Shown piece by piece: positions 25,500 through 34,832 of a stretch of 57,428 nucleotides of DNA (position 1 is the stretch's first letter; each line of letters opens with the position of its first letter). The translations under genes and the position numbers were made by a program. The notes beneath the pieces were generated by a model. It made no database searches. It saw nothing but the letters and a program-made list of their open reading frames with translations, and was not told the DNA's origin. Source of the DNA: Oscillospiraceae bacterium (GTDB lineage Bacteria; Bacillota; Clostridia; Oscillospirales; Oscillospiraceae); the NCBI GenBank assembly GCA_017430985.1, contig JAFRLZ010000039.1, forward strand, positions 1-57,428, given 5' to 3'.

Positions 25500-25745
25500 C
25501 CTGCCTTCTCTTTCCTCTGCCTGCGCGGGAAGGTCGTCATCAGCGTGGCGCGCCGCGCCAAAAAGCAGAGCAAGGACGTGATCGCCGTGGTCGGCGGCTC
25601 GGAGCTCGGCATGGATGCCGCCTGCGAGGCGGGCGTGAGGGCCATCTTCACCATCGACCGCCTCCCGCAGGATCTCTCCGTCAGCCGCTTCCAGTCGAAA
25701 GAAAATCTGGCCTTCGTTATGGACAACATCCTGCGCATGCTGTGA
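25500..25745 (+). pseudogene. Glycerate kinase remnant (C-terminal end only)
   Basis: The reading frame from about 25527 gives GKVVISVARRAKKQ, DVIAVVGGSELGMDAACEAG, RAIFTIDRLPQD and ENLAFVMDNILRML, which is the C-terminal end of a type 1 glycerate kinase (GarK/GlxK). The other roughly 300 residues are absent; the sequence upstream of 25500 is the LCP gene's leader. No ribosome binding site precedes the only start-like codon (GTG 25545). It keeps its terminator. Confidence 0.8.
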
Positions 25746-25751
25746 TCCTGC

Positions 25752-25793
25752 AAAGCAAAAGGTCCCGGACTATTGTCCGGGACCTTTTGCTTT
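25752..25793 (+). terminator. Terminator after the glycerate kinase remnant
   Basis: AAGCAAAAGGTCCCGGAC/GTCCGGGACCTTTTGCTT, TATT loop. The A and T flanks make it usable from both sides, so it may also end the methyltransferase operon on the minus strand. Confidence 0.88.
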
Positions 25794-25802
25794 ATCGCCG
25801 TT

Positions 25803-26387
25803 TTATTTCTGTCCGGTCACCTGGTACATCCGATCGTCGGAGATCACGGCCGTCACGCCCAGGTGTTCGGCAAAGATCGCGGCCAGCTCCTCCGCGCTCA
25901 TGAGGCCGTTTGAGACGCGGCTCGCCGCGCCGTGGTGGTGCGCGTCGATCTTCTCGCGGCTCATGCCGTGGGCGACCGTCAGCGTGCCGCCCGGCTTCAG
26001 CAGCGAGGCGAGGCGCGCGATCAGACGCTCCGGATTGGGGAAATGCGGAAACGCGTTGTAGACAACGACACAGTCGAAGAGCCGCCCGAAATCCGTCTCC
26101 TCCACATCGCCGCAGAGGACCGTGACCTTTTCCCCGGAAAACTTTTTCTTCGCGATCTCCGCCATCTTCGGCGAGATATCGATGGCCGTCACGGAGGCGA
26201 CGCCGCGGGACAGGTAATCCGGGATCAGCACGCCCGTGCCGGTCGCCACATCAAGGACGTCCTTGCCCGCGCATACGCCGGCCCCGTCCAGGATCGCTTT
26301 GATGATCTCGTCGCTGCGGATCATCTCCGCGTCCCAGCCCGGCGCCAGGCGGTCAAAGAACGCGACGACTTCCTCTCTTTCGATCAT
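25803..26387 (-). CDS. Class I SAM-dependent methyltransferase
   Basis: 194 residues. Motif I is VLDVATGTGVLIPDYL, motif II is VTAIDISPKM, and FDCVVVYNAFPHFPNPE, SLLKPGGTLTVAHGMSR follow, a UbiE/Tam-like small methyltransferase. It starts 4 bases after the stop of the substrate-binding protein and is the last gene of the ABC transporter operon, so its substrate may be the imported chelate or metal. The histidine-rich DAHHHGAA is unusual and could bind metal. Specificity unknown. Confidence 0.85.
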   Translation of the reverse strand: MIEREEVVAFFDRLAPGWDAEMIRSDEIIKAILDGAGVCAGKDVLDVATGTGVLIPDYLSRGVASVTAIDISPKMAEIAKKKFSGEKVTVLCGDVEETDFGRLFDCVVVYNAFPHFPNPERLIARLASLLKPGGTLTVAHGMSREKIDAHHHGAASRVSNGLMSAEELAAIFAEHLGVTAVISDDRMYQVTGQK

Positions 26388-26391
26388 CGTC

Positions 26392-27624
26392 TTATCCGAA
26401 GAAGGCCGTGGTGTCGATCTTCTGGTAGCCGCCGAAGCTGGAAGGCGCGGCGGCGATCTGCTCGGCCAGGTCCATGCCGAAGAAGGCCTGCGTGATCTCA
26501 TTGGTCTTCGCGGTCATGTCGATGTCCTCAAAGCGGTCGGGGTAAACGGTCTTGGCGGTGAACCAGGTGTTGATCAGCGCGATCTCGCAGTTGGTGTAGT
26601 AGGCGTTGTAGGCCATCTCCAGATAGACCTCGCCCTCCTGCCAGGCCTTGCAGGTATCAAACATGGCGGGTTTTTCGGCATACAGGGGCTTGATGTTTTT
26701 GACCGCCGCGGCGTCCATGATGATGATATCCATGTCCTCGCCGAGGGCGACGAACAGCTCCTCTTCAATGGGCTGGATGGCCGCGCCCTCCAGGCCGGTG
26801 ACGACGTTCTTCAAATTCGCCACGCGGCAGACGATATACTTCTCCGTGCCGACCATCAGGTGATTGGTCGTGCCCCAGTTGCCGAGGCCGCAGATATAGA
26901 CGGAGGGCTTCTCCTCCTCGGGAATGTCGGCGGTGCGGCGCTCGATCTCGGCGCGCTCGGCCTCGATGAAGCTCACCAGCGCCTCGGCCTTCTCCTCGTT
27001 GTCAAAAATCACGCCCAGCAGACGCAGGGTGCCGAGGAAGCTCTCGTCGAACACGCCGCCGGGGCCCATCTTGAGCGTGACGACGGGCACGCCGAGCTGC
27101 TCCTGCAGCGCGTCTTCCTTCTCCACGTCCTCATACTCGGAAATGACGATGTCGGGATCGCAGGCGAGGATCTTTTCCGCCTCGGCTGTCTGGGCCTGGG
27201 GGCCGCCCACGCCGCAGGACGGGAGCGCGGCAAAGAGCTCGCCGTAGGCCAGCATATAGGGCCGCGCCACGGAATCGAACATCTTGGGCCGCTCGGCGAG
27301 CGTGGTGTTGTCGATGTCCTCAACGCCGCAGAGCAGGGCGACGTCGCCGACATAGCTGTACATGCGCAGGGCGCCGGCGCCGATGCAGACGACGCGCTTG
27401 TAGCTGCCCGGAACGACCGTCAACTCACGGCCGATCATGTCGGTGATCGTGGTCTCCTGGGCTTCGGCAGGGGCCGGCTCCTCAACGGGCGCGGGTTCCT
27501 CGGCCGGAGCGGGCTCCTCAGCGGGCGCGGGTTCCTCGGCCGGCGCGGGAGCCGCGGTCTGACCGCAGGCGCAGAGCGCCAGCAGCATGATGAGAGCGAG
27601 CATCATCGCAATGGCTCTTTTCAT
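26392..27624 (-). CDS. Metal-chelate ABC transporter substrate-binding lipoprotein
   Basis: 410 residues. Lipobox leader MLALIMLLALCACGQ, then an (AEEPAP)n linker, then a class III (FecB/BtuF-like) binding fold: TITDMIGRELTVVPGSYKRV, CDPDIVISEYEDVE, LGVPVVTLKMGPGG and the late PSVYICGLGNWGT. It delivers an iron-siderophore, heme or corrinoid-type ligand to the permease encoded upstream. The second ATG is chosen, since GGAGG abuts the first (27633), which overlaps the ATPase stop. No Fur or riboswitch element was recognised. Confidence 0.85.
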   Translation of the reverse strand: MKRAIAMMLALIMLLALCACGQTAAPAPAEEPAPAEEPAPAEEPAPVEEPAPAEAQETTITDMIGRELTVVPGSYKRVVCIGAGALRMYSYVGDVALLCGVEDIDNTTLAERPKMFDSVARPYMLAYGELFAALPSCGVGGPQAQTAEAEKILACDPDIVISEYEDVEKEDALQEQLGVPVVTLKMGPGGVFDESFLGTLRLLGVIFDNEEKAEALVSFIEAERAEIERRTADIPEEEKPSVYICGLGNWGTTNHLMVGTEKYIVCRVANLKNVVTGLEGAAIQPIEEELFVALGEDMDIIIMDAAAVKNIKPLYAEKPAMFDTCKAWQEGEVYLEMAYNAYYTNCEIALINTWFTAKTVYPDRFEDIDMTAKTNEITQAFFGMDLAEQIAAAPSSFGGYQKIDTTAFFG

Positions 27625-27629
27625 GTCTG

Positions 27630-28388
27630 TCATCCTCCGTTTATAATGATTTTTTTGTCCTCTATCTCCAGGACGCGGACCTCCGCGTCGAAGACTTCGC
27701 GGATGACTTCCGCCGTGACGATCTCTGCTCCGCCCGCGTGGAGGACCTTCCCGTCCTTCATGAAGAAGAAGCGGTCGCCCAGCTCCAGCGCCTGATTGAA
27801 ATCGTGCAGCGAGGTCAGGATGCCGATGCTTTTTTCACGCGCCACGCGCCTCGCCTCTTCGACGATCAGCTGCTCGTTGGCGATGTCCAGGTTGCCGGTG
27901 GGCTCGTCGAAGACCAGCATCCGCGGCTCCTGCGCCAGGGCGCGGGCGATGGCGATCTTCTGCCGTTCGCCGCCGGAGAGCTGCTCGACGTTGCGCGCGG
28001 CGAAATCCTCCAGCCGCATATCCCGCAGGATCTGCCAGACGGCTTCCTCGTCCTCCCGCCCGGCTTTGAAGCCGAAATAGGACACGCGGCCCATCAGGAC
28101 CGTATCGAAAACGCTCAGCGCGCCGAAATGGATGCTCTGCGGGACATAGGCGATGCGCCGCGCCCGCTCCTGCCGCTTCATCTTCAGCAGATCCTCGCCG
28201 TCGAAGCGGATCGAGCCGCTTTCCGGCTTCTGAATGCCGAGGATGGTCTTGAACAGCGTGGTCTTGCCGGAGCCGTTTTTGCCCAGCACCACACCGATCT
28301 CCCCGTCACGCAGGGTCAGATCGACGCCGTCGAGCACGATGGGAGAGCGTTTCCCATAGCGGAAATGCAGATCGTTTATAGTCAGCAT
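27630..28388 (-). CDS. FecE-type ABC transporter ATP-binding protein
   Basis: 252 residues. Walker A GKNGSGKTTL, Q-loop YVPQS, signature LSGGERQKIAIARAL, Walker B MLVFDEPTGNLD and the switch histidine in TSLHDF are all present. It powers the import of a metal chelate. The ATG overlaps the permease stop (ATGA), and its own stop overlaps the first ATG of the next gene, so translation of all three is coupled. Confidence 0.93.
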   Translation of the reverse strand: MLTINDLHFRYGKRSPIVLDGVDLTLRDGEIGVVLGKNGSGKTTLFKTILGIQKPESGSIRFDGEDLLKMKRQERARRIAYVPQSIHFGALSVFDTVLMGRVSYFGFKAGREDEEAVWQILRDMRLEDFAARNVEQLSGGERQKIAIARALAQEPRMLVFDEPTGNLDIANEQLIVEEARRVAREKSIGILTSLHDFNQALELGDRFFFMKDGKVLHAGGAEIVTAEVIREVFDAEVRVLEIEDKKIIINGG

Positions 28389-29452
28389 CAGTCGTGCTCC
28401 CCCTTCCGTCCGAAGATGATCGCAAGGAAGAAGGGCGCGCCGAGGAAGGATGTGATCGCGCCGACCGGGAGCGCCGAGCCGCTGCCGAGGCTGCGGGAGA
28501 GCGTGTCCGCCAGCAGGAGCAGGATGCTCCCGCTCAGAGCGGAGGCCGGGATCGACACGCGGTGATCCTGCCCCAGCAGGCGCTTGGTCACATGGGGGCA
28601 GATGATGCCCACAAAGCCGATGACGCCGAGGAAGGATACGCAGACCGCCGTGATGACGGAGGCGAAGAGCATCGTCGAAAAGCGCAGCAGATCGACGTGC
28701 ACGCCCATGCTCTTGGCCGCGGCGTCGCCGCTCAGGAGGGCGTTGAGCTTCCAGCTCATCAGCGAGAAAAACGACAGCCCCGTTATGACCACGACCGCCA
28801 TGATCAGGTCGGTCTTGTAGGTCGCGCGCCCCAGGTCGCCGAAGGTCCAGACCACGGCGGCGGAGAGCCCCACGTCCGTGGCGTAAAACTGCAGGATCGT
28901 GGTGGCCGCCGTCCAGACCGAGCCGACGGCGATGCCCGCCAGCACAACGACGCCCGGCTGGAAGGCCCGCAGGCGGCAAAGGCCGAGGATCAGCAGGATC
29001 GAGGCCGTGGAGAACAGAAAGGCCATCAGCGAGGTGGCATAGGGGTTGGCCCCGACGGTGTAGTTGCTCAGGTTGTTGCCCGTGGACAGAAAACCGCCCG
29101 CGAAGGCGATGATCGACAGGTTCGCCCCGAAGACCGCCGCATTGGATACGCCCAGCGTGGAAGGCGAGGCCATGGGGTTGTTGAGATCGGTCTGCATCAC
29201 GAGGCCGGCCGCGGAGAGTCCCGCCCCGGCGATGACGGCGGCCAGCACACGCGGGATACGGATGTTCCAGATGATCCTCACCTGCGCTGCGCTGCCCCGT
29301 TTGGCAAGCGCGGCAAAGCAGTCCGCCACGGTCATGCGGGACGAGCCCACGAACAGGCAGACGAAAGCCAGCACGACAACGGCAAACGCCAGAAGGCAGA
29401 TCGCCGCCGCGTTCTTTTTTCTGTTTTTCATCAGATCAGCATGCTCTTTCAT
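28388..29452 (-). CDS. FecCD-type ABC transporter permease
   Basis: About 354 residues with nine to ten membrane helices. RIPRVLAAVIAGAGLSAAGLVMQ, NPMASPSTLGVSNAA and GFVGIICPHVTKRLLGQDHR are diagnostic of the BtuC/FecCD family. It is the first gene of the operon. The start is uncertain: ATG 29452 lies 15 bases from GGAGG, whereas an in-frame ATT three codons upstream has a 7-base spacing; a later ATG also exists. Confidence 0.9.
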   Translation of the reverse strand: MKEHADLMKNRKKNAAAICLLAFAVVVLAFVCLFVGSSRMTVADCFAALAKRGSAAQVRIIWNIRIPRVLAAVIAGAGLSAAGLVMQTDLNNPMASPSTLGVSNAAVFGANLSIIAFAGGFLSTGNNLSNYTVGANPYATSLMAFLFSTASILLILGLCRLRAFQPGVVVLAGIAVGSVWTAATTILQFYATDVGLSAAVVWTFGDLGRATYKTDLIMAVVVITGLSFFSLMSWKLNALLSGDAAAKSMGVHVDLLRFSTMLFASVITAVCVSFLGVIGFVGIICPHVTKRLLGQDHRVSIPASALSGSILLLLADTLSRSLGSGSALPVGAITSFLGAPFFLAIIFGRKGEHD

Positions 29453-29537
29453 CGAAACAATCTTAGTCCCTCCGAGGACCTGCCACAAGCCCCCGGGGGG
29501 GATATTTTGACAGGATTCTTCCTCGATTTGAAAAGAT

Positions 29538-29572
29538 CACAGCCCTCCGGGACGGTATCCCGGAGGGCTGTG
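29538..29572 (-). terminator. Terminator of the LUD-DUF362 operon
   Basis: CACAGCCCTCCGGGA/TCCCGGAGGGCTGTG, followed on the minus strand by ATCTTTT. Confidence 0.85.
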
Positions 29573-29597
29573 CTGTGCGCCGGGCTCTCTGCCGTGT

Positions 29598-30488
29598 TCA
29601 GATCTCGATCAGCTCGTAATCCGTCGTACCGAAGCCGAGCGCCGCGGCGGCCTCGATGGTGTGCGCGCCGTTGCGGCTCTTCACGCGTTCGAGGAAGTGG
29701 TCGCGCCCGGGGTCGTCGGAGGCGTAGATCAGGTCCAGGCAGGCGCGGTCGATGGCCACGGGGTCGAGCGAGGAGAGGATGCCGATGTCCTTCATGCAGG
29801 GGTCCTCGGCCACGCTGCAGCAGTCACAGTCCACCGAGAGGTTCTTCATCACGTTGATGAAGGCGATGTTCCCGGCGAAGTGCCGCACGACCGTGGAGGC
29901 GGCGTCCGCCATGGCCTCCGGGAAAGCGTTCCGGTCGGCGTGGACCTTCCAGGCCTCGATGTTGGAATCGCTTTTGCCGCCCGAGTGGATCAGCGCCTTG
30001 CCCGCGCGGGAGGCGCAGCCAATCGACAGCTGCTTGAGCGCGCCGCCGTAGCCGCCCATCGGGTGGCCCTTGAAGTGCGCCAGCACCAGCATGGCGTCGT
30101 AGTTGGCAATGTTTTTGCCGAGACGGTTCTCCTTCAGGATCTTGCCGTTATCGACCGACCAGATCAGGTCCGGCCCCTCGGCGTCCATCAGATCCACGTC
30201 GAAGACCCTGCTCCAGCCGTGGTACTCGATCAGCCTGCGGTGGCTCTCGGTGTAATCGCGCACGCCGTCGAAGGCCTCGCCGTAGGCCGTGTTGCATTCG
30301 ACGATGGTGCCCTTGACCTCGTCCACCATGGGCTTGAAGAAATCCGGGCGCAGGAAGTTCTGGTTTCCCTTTTCGCCGGAGTGCACCTTCACGGCCACCC
30401 TGCCCCTGAGCTCAACGCCGAGGACGCGGTACATCTCCACGACCTTTTCGGGCGTGATCTCGCGGGAAAAAAAGACTTTCGCCTTCAT
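29598..30488 (-). CDS. DUF362 domain-containing protein
   Basis: 296 residues. KVHSGEKGNQNFLRPDF, ECNTAYGEAFDGVRDY, LVLAHFKGHPMGGYGGALKQLSIG and a cysteine cluster DCDCCSVAEDPC match the DUF362 family. Some relatives carry ferredoxin domains, but this one does not. The family is widespread in anaerobes and its reaction is not established; the Cys cluster and the conserved His in GHPMGG suggest a metal site. It lies 18 bases after the LUD-domain gene, in one operon. Confidence 0.85.
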   Translation of the reverse strand: MKAKVFFSREITPEKVVEMYRVLGVELRGRVAVKVHSGEKGNQNFLRPDFFKPMVDEVKGTIVECNTAYGEAFDGVRDYTESHRRLIEYHGWSRVFDVDLMDAEGPDLIWSVDNGKILKENRLGKNIANYDAMLVLAHFKGHPMGGYGGALKQLSIGCASRAGKALIHSGGKSDSNIEAWKVHADRNAFPEAMADAASTVVRHFAGNIAFINVMKNLSVDCDCCSVAEDPCMKDIGILSSLDPVAIDRACLDLIYASDDPGRDHFLERVKSRNGAHTIEAAAALGFGTTDYELIEI

Positions 30489-30506
30489 GCCTGTTCCTCT
30501 TTCGTC

Positions 30507-31136
30507 TCAGAAGCCGAGGTCGTCATTGACCAGGATCACATGGATCCGGTCCTTGTGGCGCGAAACGCGCGTGATGAGGAACTGGCAGCAGATGGTGTCC
30601 GGCGATTTGCAGTCGAAGCAGGCGCCGGTCTTGGCGCAGGGCGTGGAGAGGCCGAAGCGCTGGGCGTTGATGGGCGCGGCCACGTTGCGCGCGCGCTTGA
30701 GGGCGCCGTCCACGTCGCCGCAGACTTTGTTCATGCCGACGATCATGATCACCTTCTTCGGGCCGTGAGCGATGGCCGAGACGCGGTTGGCGTTGCCGTC
30801 GATGTTGACGAGCACGCCGTCGTTCGTGATGGCGTTGCAGCTGGCGAGGAACACGTCGGCGTCGTAGGCCAGGAGCGCGGCGGCGCGCTTGTCCTCGAAA
30901 GCGTCGCGGTCAATGAAATTGTACTCGCCCTTCTTCAGCGCGTCCACGAGGCCGATCTCATGCACGCTCGTGCCGCCGCCCATGGTGACGCTGCTGCCCT
31001 CCGGGATCAGCGAGAGCGCCAGGCGCAGCGCCTCTTCCCTGTCCGCGGCGTAATAGCCCGACATGTTGCGGGACTGCAGGCCCTTGATGACCGTCTGCGC
31101 CAGCAGTTCGTTGCGTTTGAAGATATTTTTATCCAT
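30507..31136 (-). CDS. LUD domain (LutC/YkgG-like) protein
   Basis: 209 residues forming a single LUD domain: SVTMGGGTSVHEIGLVDAL, DADVFLASCNAITNDGVLVN, KVIMIVGMNKVCGDVDGAL, then a cysteine-rich tail CAKTGACFDCKSPDTICCQF. In lactate oxidation complexes LutC and LutB carry this domain, but solitary forms like this with the Cys tail are common in Clostridia and uncharacterised. The four-cysteine tail could bind a metal or Fe-S cluster. First gene of a two-gene operon with DUF362. Confidence 0.85.
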   Translation of the reverse strand: MDKNIFKRNELLAQTVIKGLQSRNMSGYYAADREEALRLALSLIPEGSSVTMGGGTSVHEIGLVDALKKGEYNFIDRDAFEDKRAAALLAYDADVFLASCNAITNDGVLVNIDGNANRVSAIAHGPKKVIMIVGMNKVCGDVDGALKRARNVAAPINAQRFGLSTPCAKTGACFDCKSPDTICCQFLITRVSRHKDRIHVILVNDDLGF

Positions 31137-31230
31137 GGTATCACGCTCCGTTTTTTGTTGATAAGATCATTATACAGGGCGGCGCGCTCCAAGTCAAACG
31201 GGAGTTTGGCAGAGATGCTGGTACGATGCC

Positions 31231-31305
31231 GTAGGGGCCGATGCCCTCATCGGCCCGCGGAAAATATACCTGTTCATGCGGGGCGATGAAGGCATCGCCC
31301 CCTAC
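31231..31305. repeat. Palindromic dispersed element with GTAGGGG/CCCCTAC ends
   Basis: 75 bases bounded by GTAGGGG and its inverse CCCCTAC, containing two internal palindromes (CCGATGCCCTCATCGG and GGGGCGATGAAGGCATCGCC plus CC). A diverged partial copy lies at 4263. It carries no gene and looks like a miniature non-autonomous repeat. Confidence 0.65.
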
Positions 31306-31344
31306 ATCATCCATTTTATATTCCTCGGTAAACTCAACATAATA

Positions 31345-31376
31345 AAAAGACAGAGCGGATATCCCGCTCTGTCTTT
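31345..31376 (-). terminator. Terminator of the 2-oxoacid:ferredoxin oxidoreductase operon
   Basis: AAAGACAGAGCGG/CCGCTCTGTCTTT stem, followed by T-rich sequence on the minus strand. Confidence 0.88.
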
Positions 31377-31397
31377 GGATCGGTGACGCTGTCGGTT

Positions 31398-31933
31398 TCA
31401 GGCCTTCGCGGCCTCCATGCCGGCGATGAGCGCCTTCTTGTTGCCCTCGAGGAAGCGGGCCTTGCGCTCGCCCAGCTCGATGCGGATGGCCTCGACCATC
31501 TTGTCGAACTCCACGATGGGCTCCTTGGCCATCACGGCGCCCAGGATCGCGACGTTTGCGCCCTTCGGGTTGCCGACTTCTTCGGCGATCTTGTTGGCGT
31601 CGCAGTAGACCACGTCGATATCCGTGCGCTCGGCCTCGCGGTCGATCAGGGACTTGTTGATGACAAGCAGTCCGCCCGGCTTGACCTTATCCTCGAACTT
31701 GATGAGAGAGGGCAGGTTCATCGCCACGATCACGTCGGCGCTGTCGGTCATCGGGGAGCCGACCGGCTCGTCGCTGACGATGACGGTGCAGTTGGCGGTG
31801 CCGCCGCGCATCTCGGGGCCGTAGGACGGGAGCCAGGACACGTGCTTGCCCTCGAGCATGCACGCCATGGCCACGAATTTGCCGATCAGGAGCATGCCCT
31901 GACCGCCGAAGCCTGCGAAAATAAACTGTTTCG

Positions 31934-31937
<4 letters not shown>
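31398..31937 (-). CDS. 2-oxoacid:ferredoxin oxidoreductase, gamma subunit
   Basis: 179 residues: [17 protein letters not shown] at the N-terminus, [19 protein letters not shown] and an [10 protein letters not shown] segment, all typical of the gamma domain that binds CoA or supports the dimer. It belongs to the KorC/VorC group. Its start overlaps the beta subunit stop by 4 bases. Last gene of the operon. Confidence 0.93.
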
Positions 31938-32698
<761 letters not shown>

Positions 32699-33778
32699 TT
32701 ACTTTCCCTCCTTCATCGCATGGACCTTGTCAATGATCTCCTGGGTGGTGGGCATCTGGCTGCCGCAGTGGCCGAAGAAGTCGACCGGCTTGCTGCCCTC
32801 GATGGCCAGCTTCACGTCCTCGAGCATCTGGCCCTCGTTGCACTCGACGTCCAGCAGGGCCTTGACGCCCTCACGGTCGGCCGCGGCGCGCAGCTGCTTG
32901 TACGGGTACGGCCACACGGTGATGGGACGGAACAGGCCGACCTTGTAGCCCTCGGCTCGGAGCTCGTCGATGGCGGATTTGGCGACACGCGCCACGGTGC
33001 CGAAGGCGGTGATGAGGATCTCGGCGTCCTCCGCCTTGTACTCCTCGAACAGCACTTCGTTCTTCTCGATCTCGCGGTAGGTGGCCTGCAGCACGTCGTT
33101 GTGCTCGCTCAGCTCCTCGGTGTTGATGAACAGAGAGTTGATCTCGGCGCGGAGCTTGGGATCGTCGCCGGGCTTCCAGCCGGTGGCCGCCCAGGGCTTC
33201 TTCTCCGGATCGACGTGATACTCGACCATCTCGGGCATCTCCACGGGCTCCATCATCTGGGCCATGATGCCGTCGGCCAGGAAGAGAACCGGCACGCGGT
33301 ACTTCTCGGCCTTGTCATAGGCGAACATCATGATGTTGATGGCCTCCTGGATGGAGGAGGGCGCATAGGTGATCAGATGGTAGTCGCCGTTGCCGCCGCC
33401 CTTGACGCCCTGGAAATAGTCGCCCTGGGAGGCCTGGATGCTGCCGAGGCCGGGGCCGCCGCGCATGACGTTGAGGATCACCGCGGGCAGGCGCGCGCCG
33501 GCGCAGTAGCTGATGCCCTCCTGCTTGAGGCTGACGCCGGGGCTGGAGGAGGAGGTGATGACGCGGGCGCCGGTGCCGGCCGCGCCGTAGACCATGTTGA
33601 TCGCCGCCACTTCGCTCTCGGCCTGCAGATAGCAGCCGCCGATTTCGGGCATACGGGCGGACATGTATTCGGGGATCTCCGTCTGCGGAGTGATGGGGTA
33701 GCCGAAGAAGAACCGGGCGCCGGCGCGGATGGCGGCCTCGGCGATCGCTTCGCTGCCCTTCATTAGAGTTAAAGCCAT
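32699..33778 (-). CDS. 2-oxoacid:ferredoxin oxidoreductase, alpha subunit (VorB/KorA-like)
   Basis: 359 residues. MKGSEAIAEAAIRAGARFFF, GYPITPQTEIPEYM and SSPGVSLKQEGISYCAGA are the pyrimidine-binding domain hallmarks; SQGDYFQGVKGGGNGDYH follows. ATG 33778 has AAGGAGG about 8 bases upstream; an in-frame ATG further upstream (33820) would overlap the ferredoxin gene. The closest recalled annotation is 3-methyl-2-oxobutanoate dehydrogenase subunit VorB. Confidence 0.94.
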   Translation of the reverse strand: MALTLMKGSEAIAEAAIRAGARFFFGYPITPQTEIPEYMSARMPEIGGCYLQAESEVAAINMVYGAAGTGARVITSSSSPGVSLKQEGISYCAGARLPAVILNVMRGGPGLGSIQASQGDYFQGVKGGGNGDYHLITYAPSSIQEAINIMMFAYDKAEKYRVPVLFLADGIMAQMMEPVEMPEMVEYHVDPEKKPWAATGWKPGDDPKLRAEINSLFINTEELSEHNDVLQATYREIEKNEVLFEEYKAEDAEILITAFGTVARVAKSAIDELRAEGYKVGLFRPITVWPYPYKQLRAAADREGVKALLDVECNEGQMLEDVKLAIEGSKPVDFFGHCGSQMPTTQEIIDKVHAMKEGK

Positions 33779-33791
33779 GTTCTCTTCCTCC

Positions 33792-34001
33792 TTACTCTCT
33801 CTCGATCCGGATGGCCACATCCGGGCAGGTGCGCGCGCAGGACGCGCAGCCGATGCAGGCCTCCGGGTTCACGGGCTCCGCGGGATGGTAGCCCTTGGCG
33901 TTGAGCTTGGTCTTGGAAAGGGCAAGAACGGCTTTGGGGCAGGCTCTTACGCACAAGCCGCAGCCCTTGCAGACAAGCTCGTTGATCGTAAGCTTTACCA
34001 T
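33792..34001 (-). CDS. 2[4Fe-4S] ferredoxin subunit of the oxidoreductase
   Basis: 69 residues with two four-cysteine motifs, [15 protein letters not shown] and [15 protein letters not shown], for two [4Fe-4S] clusters. It is the delta (KorD/VorA-type) subunit relaying electrons from the TPP site. ATG 34001 is preferred, because AGAGG precedes it and the usual N-terminus MVKLTINEL begins there. It lies 13 bases upstream of the alpha gene. Confidence 0.93.
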   Translation of the reverse strand: MVKLTINELVCKGCGLCVRACPKAVLALSKTKLNAKGYHPAEPVNPEACIGCASCARTCPDVAIRIERE

Positions 34002-34064
34002 GTTTCTACCTCTTTTCATAAAATATAAAACTGACTCACTTCTATGAAACACCGCCTCCGGCGG

Positions 34065-34784
34065 TTATTTCTGTTTGGTGCTGAGACTCTTGATCCAGCT
34101 GTCCCAGTCGCGCTGCATATAAGTCTCTATGGGCAGCGGCGTGCCGATATACTTCGGGTCGTGCCCCTCGGCGAGGAAGCGATCCAGCAGATCCTTGTGC
34201 CCGGAAGTGTATTTCACCGGCACGCCCGTGCGCTCGGATACCTCGCGGATGATCTCGTAGCCGTCGCGCAGTTCGTTGGGTCCGGTGACCTGGGCAAGGT
34301 TCGTGTTGTTGATCATGCCGGTGATGCGCAGTCTGGCGTGCGTCTCCATCTCCTGCTGAAGCTTGATGATGCGCTCAGCCGTTCCGGCCAGCGGGCGCCG
34401 GACGTTCACAACGTTGAGCACCTCCAGCGAGCCGGGCTCGAGCTCCATGAAATCCTCATGGTAGCGGCCGAGGGCCGTGGAGCCGACCGCGTCGCCCCCC
34501 ACGTCGAAGATGACCGTATCCCAGTCCATGGCGAAGGCGGAGGCCACTTCGGCCGGCAGCGAGAGCGTCTCGATGCCGGAGCAGGCGAAATTCGGCGAGA
34601 CAAGGCGGATCTCCTTCATGTTGACCATGCGGCCGTGCTCGGCCAGCCGGAAGTAGGTGTTCACCATGTCGAGGTCCAGCAGCTCCGTGCGCTCGCCGCG
34701 CCGCGCCGCCTCCATGGCAAAATTCAAGGCAAGCTCGGTCTTGCCGCTTCCGTAATTGCCGATCAGCACGAAAACTTTTTTCAC
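34065..34784 (-). CDS. P-loop ATPase encoded with the 2-oxoacid oxidoreductase
   Basis: About 239 residues. Walker A-like FVLIGNYGSGKTELALNFA, DLDMVNTYFRLAEH and VIFDVGGDAVGSTALGRY match a MinD/CobQ-like ATPase group often found upstream of kor/vor operons in Clostridia. Its function is not known; help in cofactor or cluster loading is a guess. The promoter -10 lies only about 12 bases from an ATG at 34820, so I prefer the GTG at 34784, which has a Shine-Dalgarno-like GGCAGG and begins the conserved core directly. Confidence 0.75.
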   Translation of the reverse strand: MKKVFVLIGNYGSGKTELALNFAMEAARRGERTELLDLDMVNTYFRLAEHGRMVNMKEIRLVSPNFACSGIETLSLPAEVASAFAMDWDTVIFDVGGDAVGSTALGRYHEDFMELEPGSLEVLNVVNVRRPLAGTAERIIKLQQEMETHARLRITGMINNTNLAQVTGPNELRDGYEIIREVSERTGVPVKYTSGHKDLLDRFLAEGHDPKYIGTPLPIETYMQRDWDSWIKSLSTKQK

Positions 34785-34832
34785 AGACCGCACACCTGCC
34801 CTTTTTAGCCTATTATCCATAATCTCAATTGT

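Noticed and set aside
29453..29537. Riboswitch upstream of the metal-chelate transporter
   Set aside because: The leader is under 90 bases with no cobalamin, heme or other riboswitch core that I can recognise.
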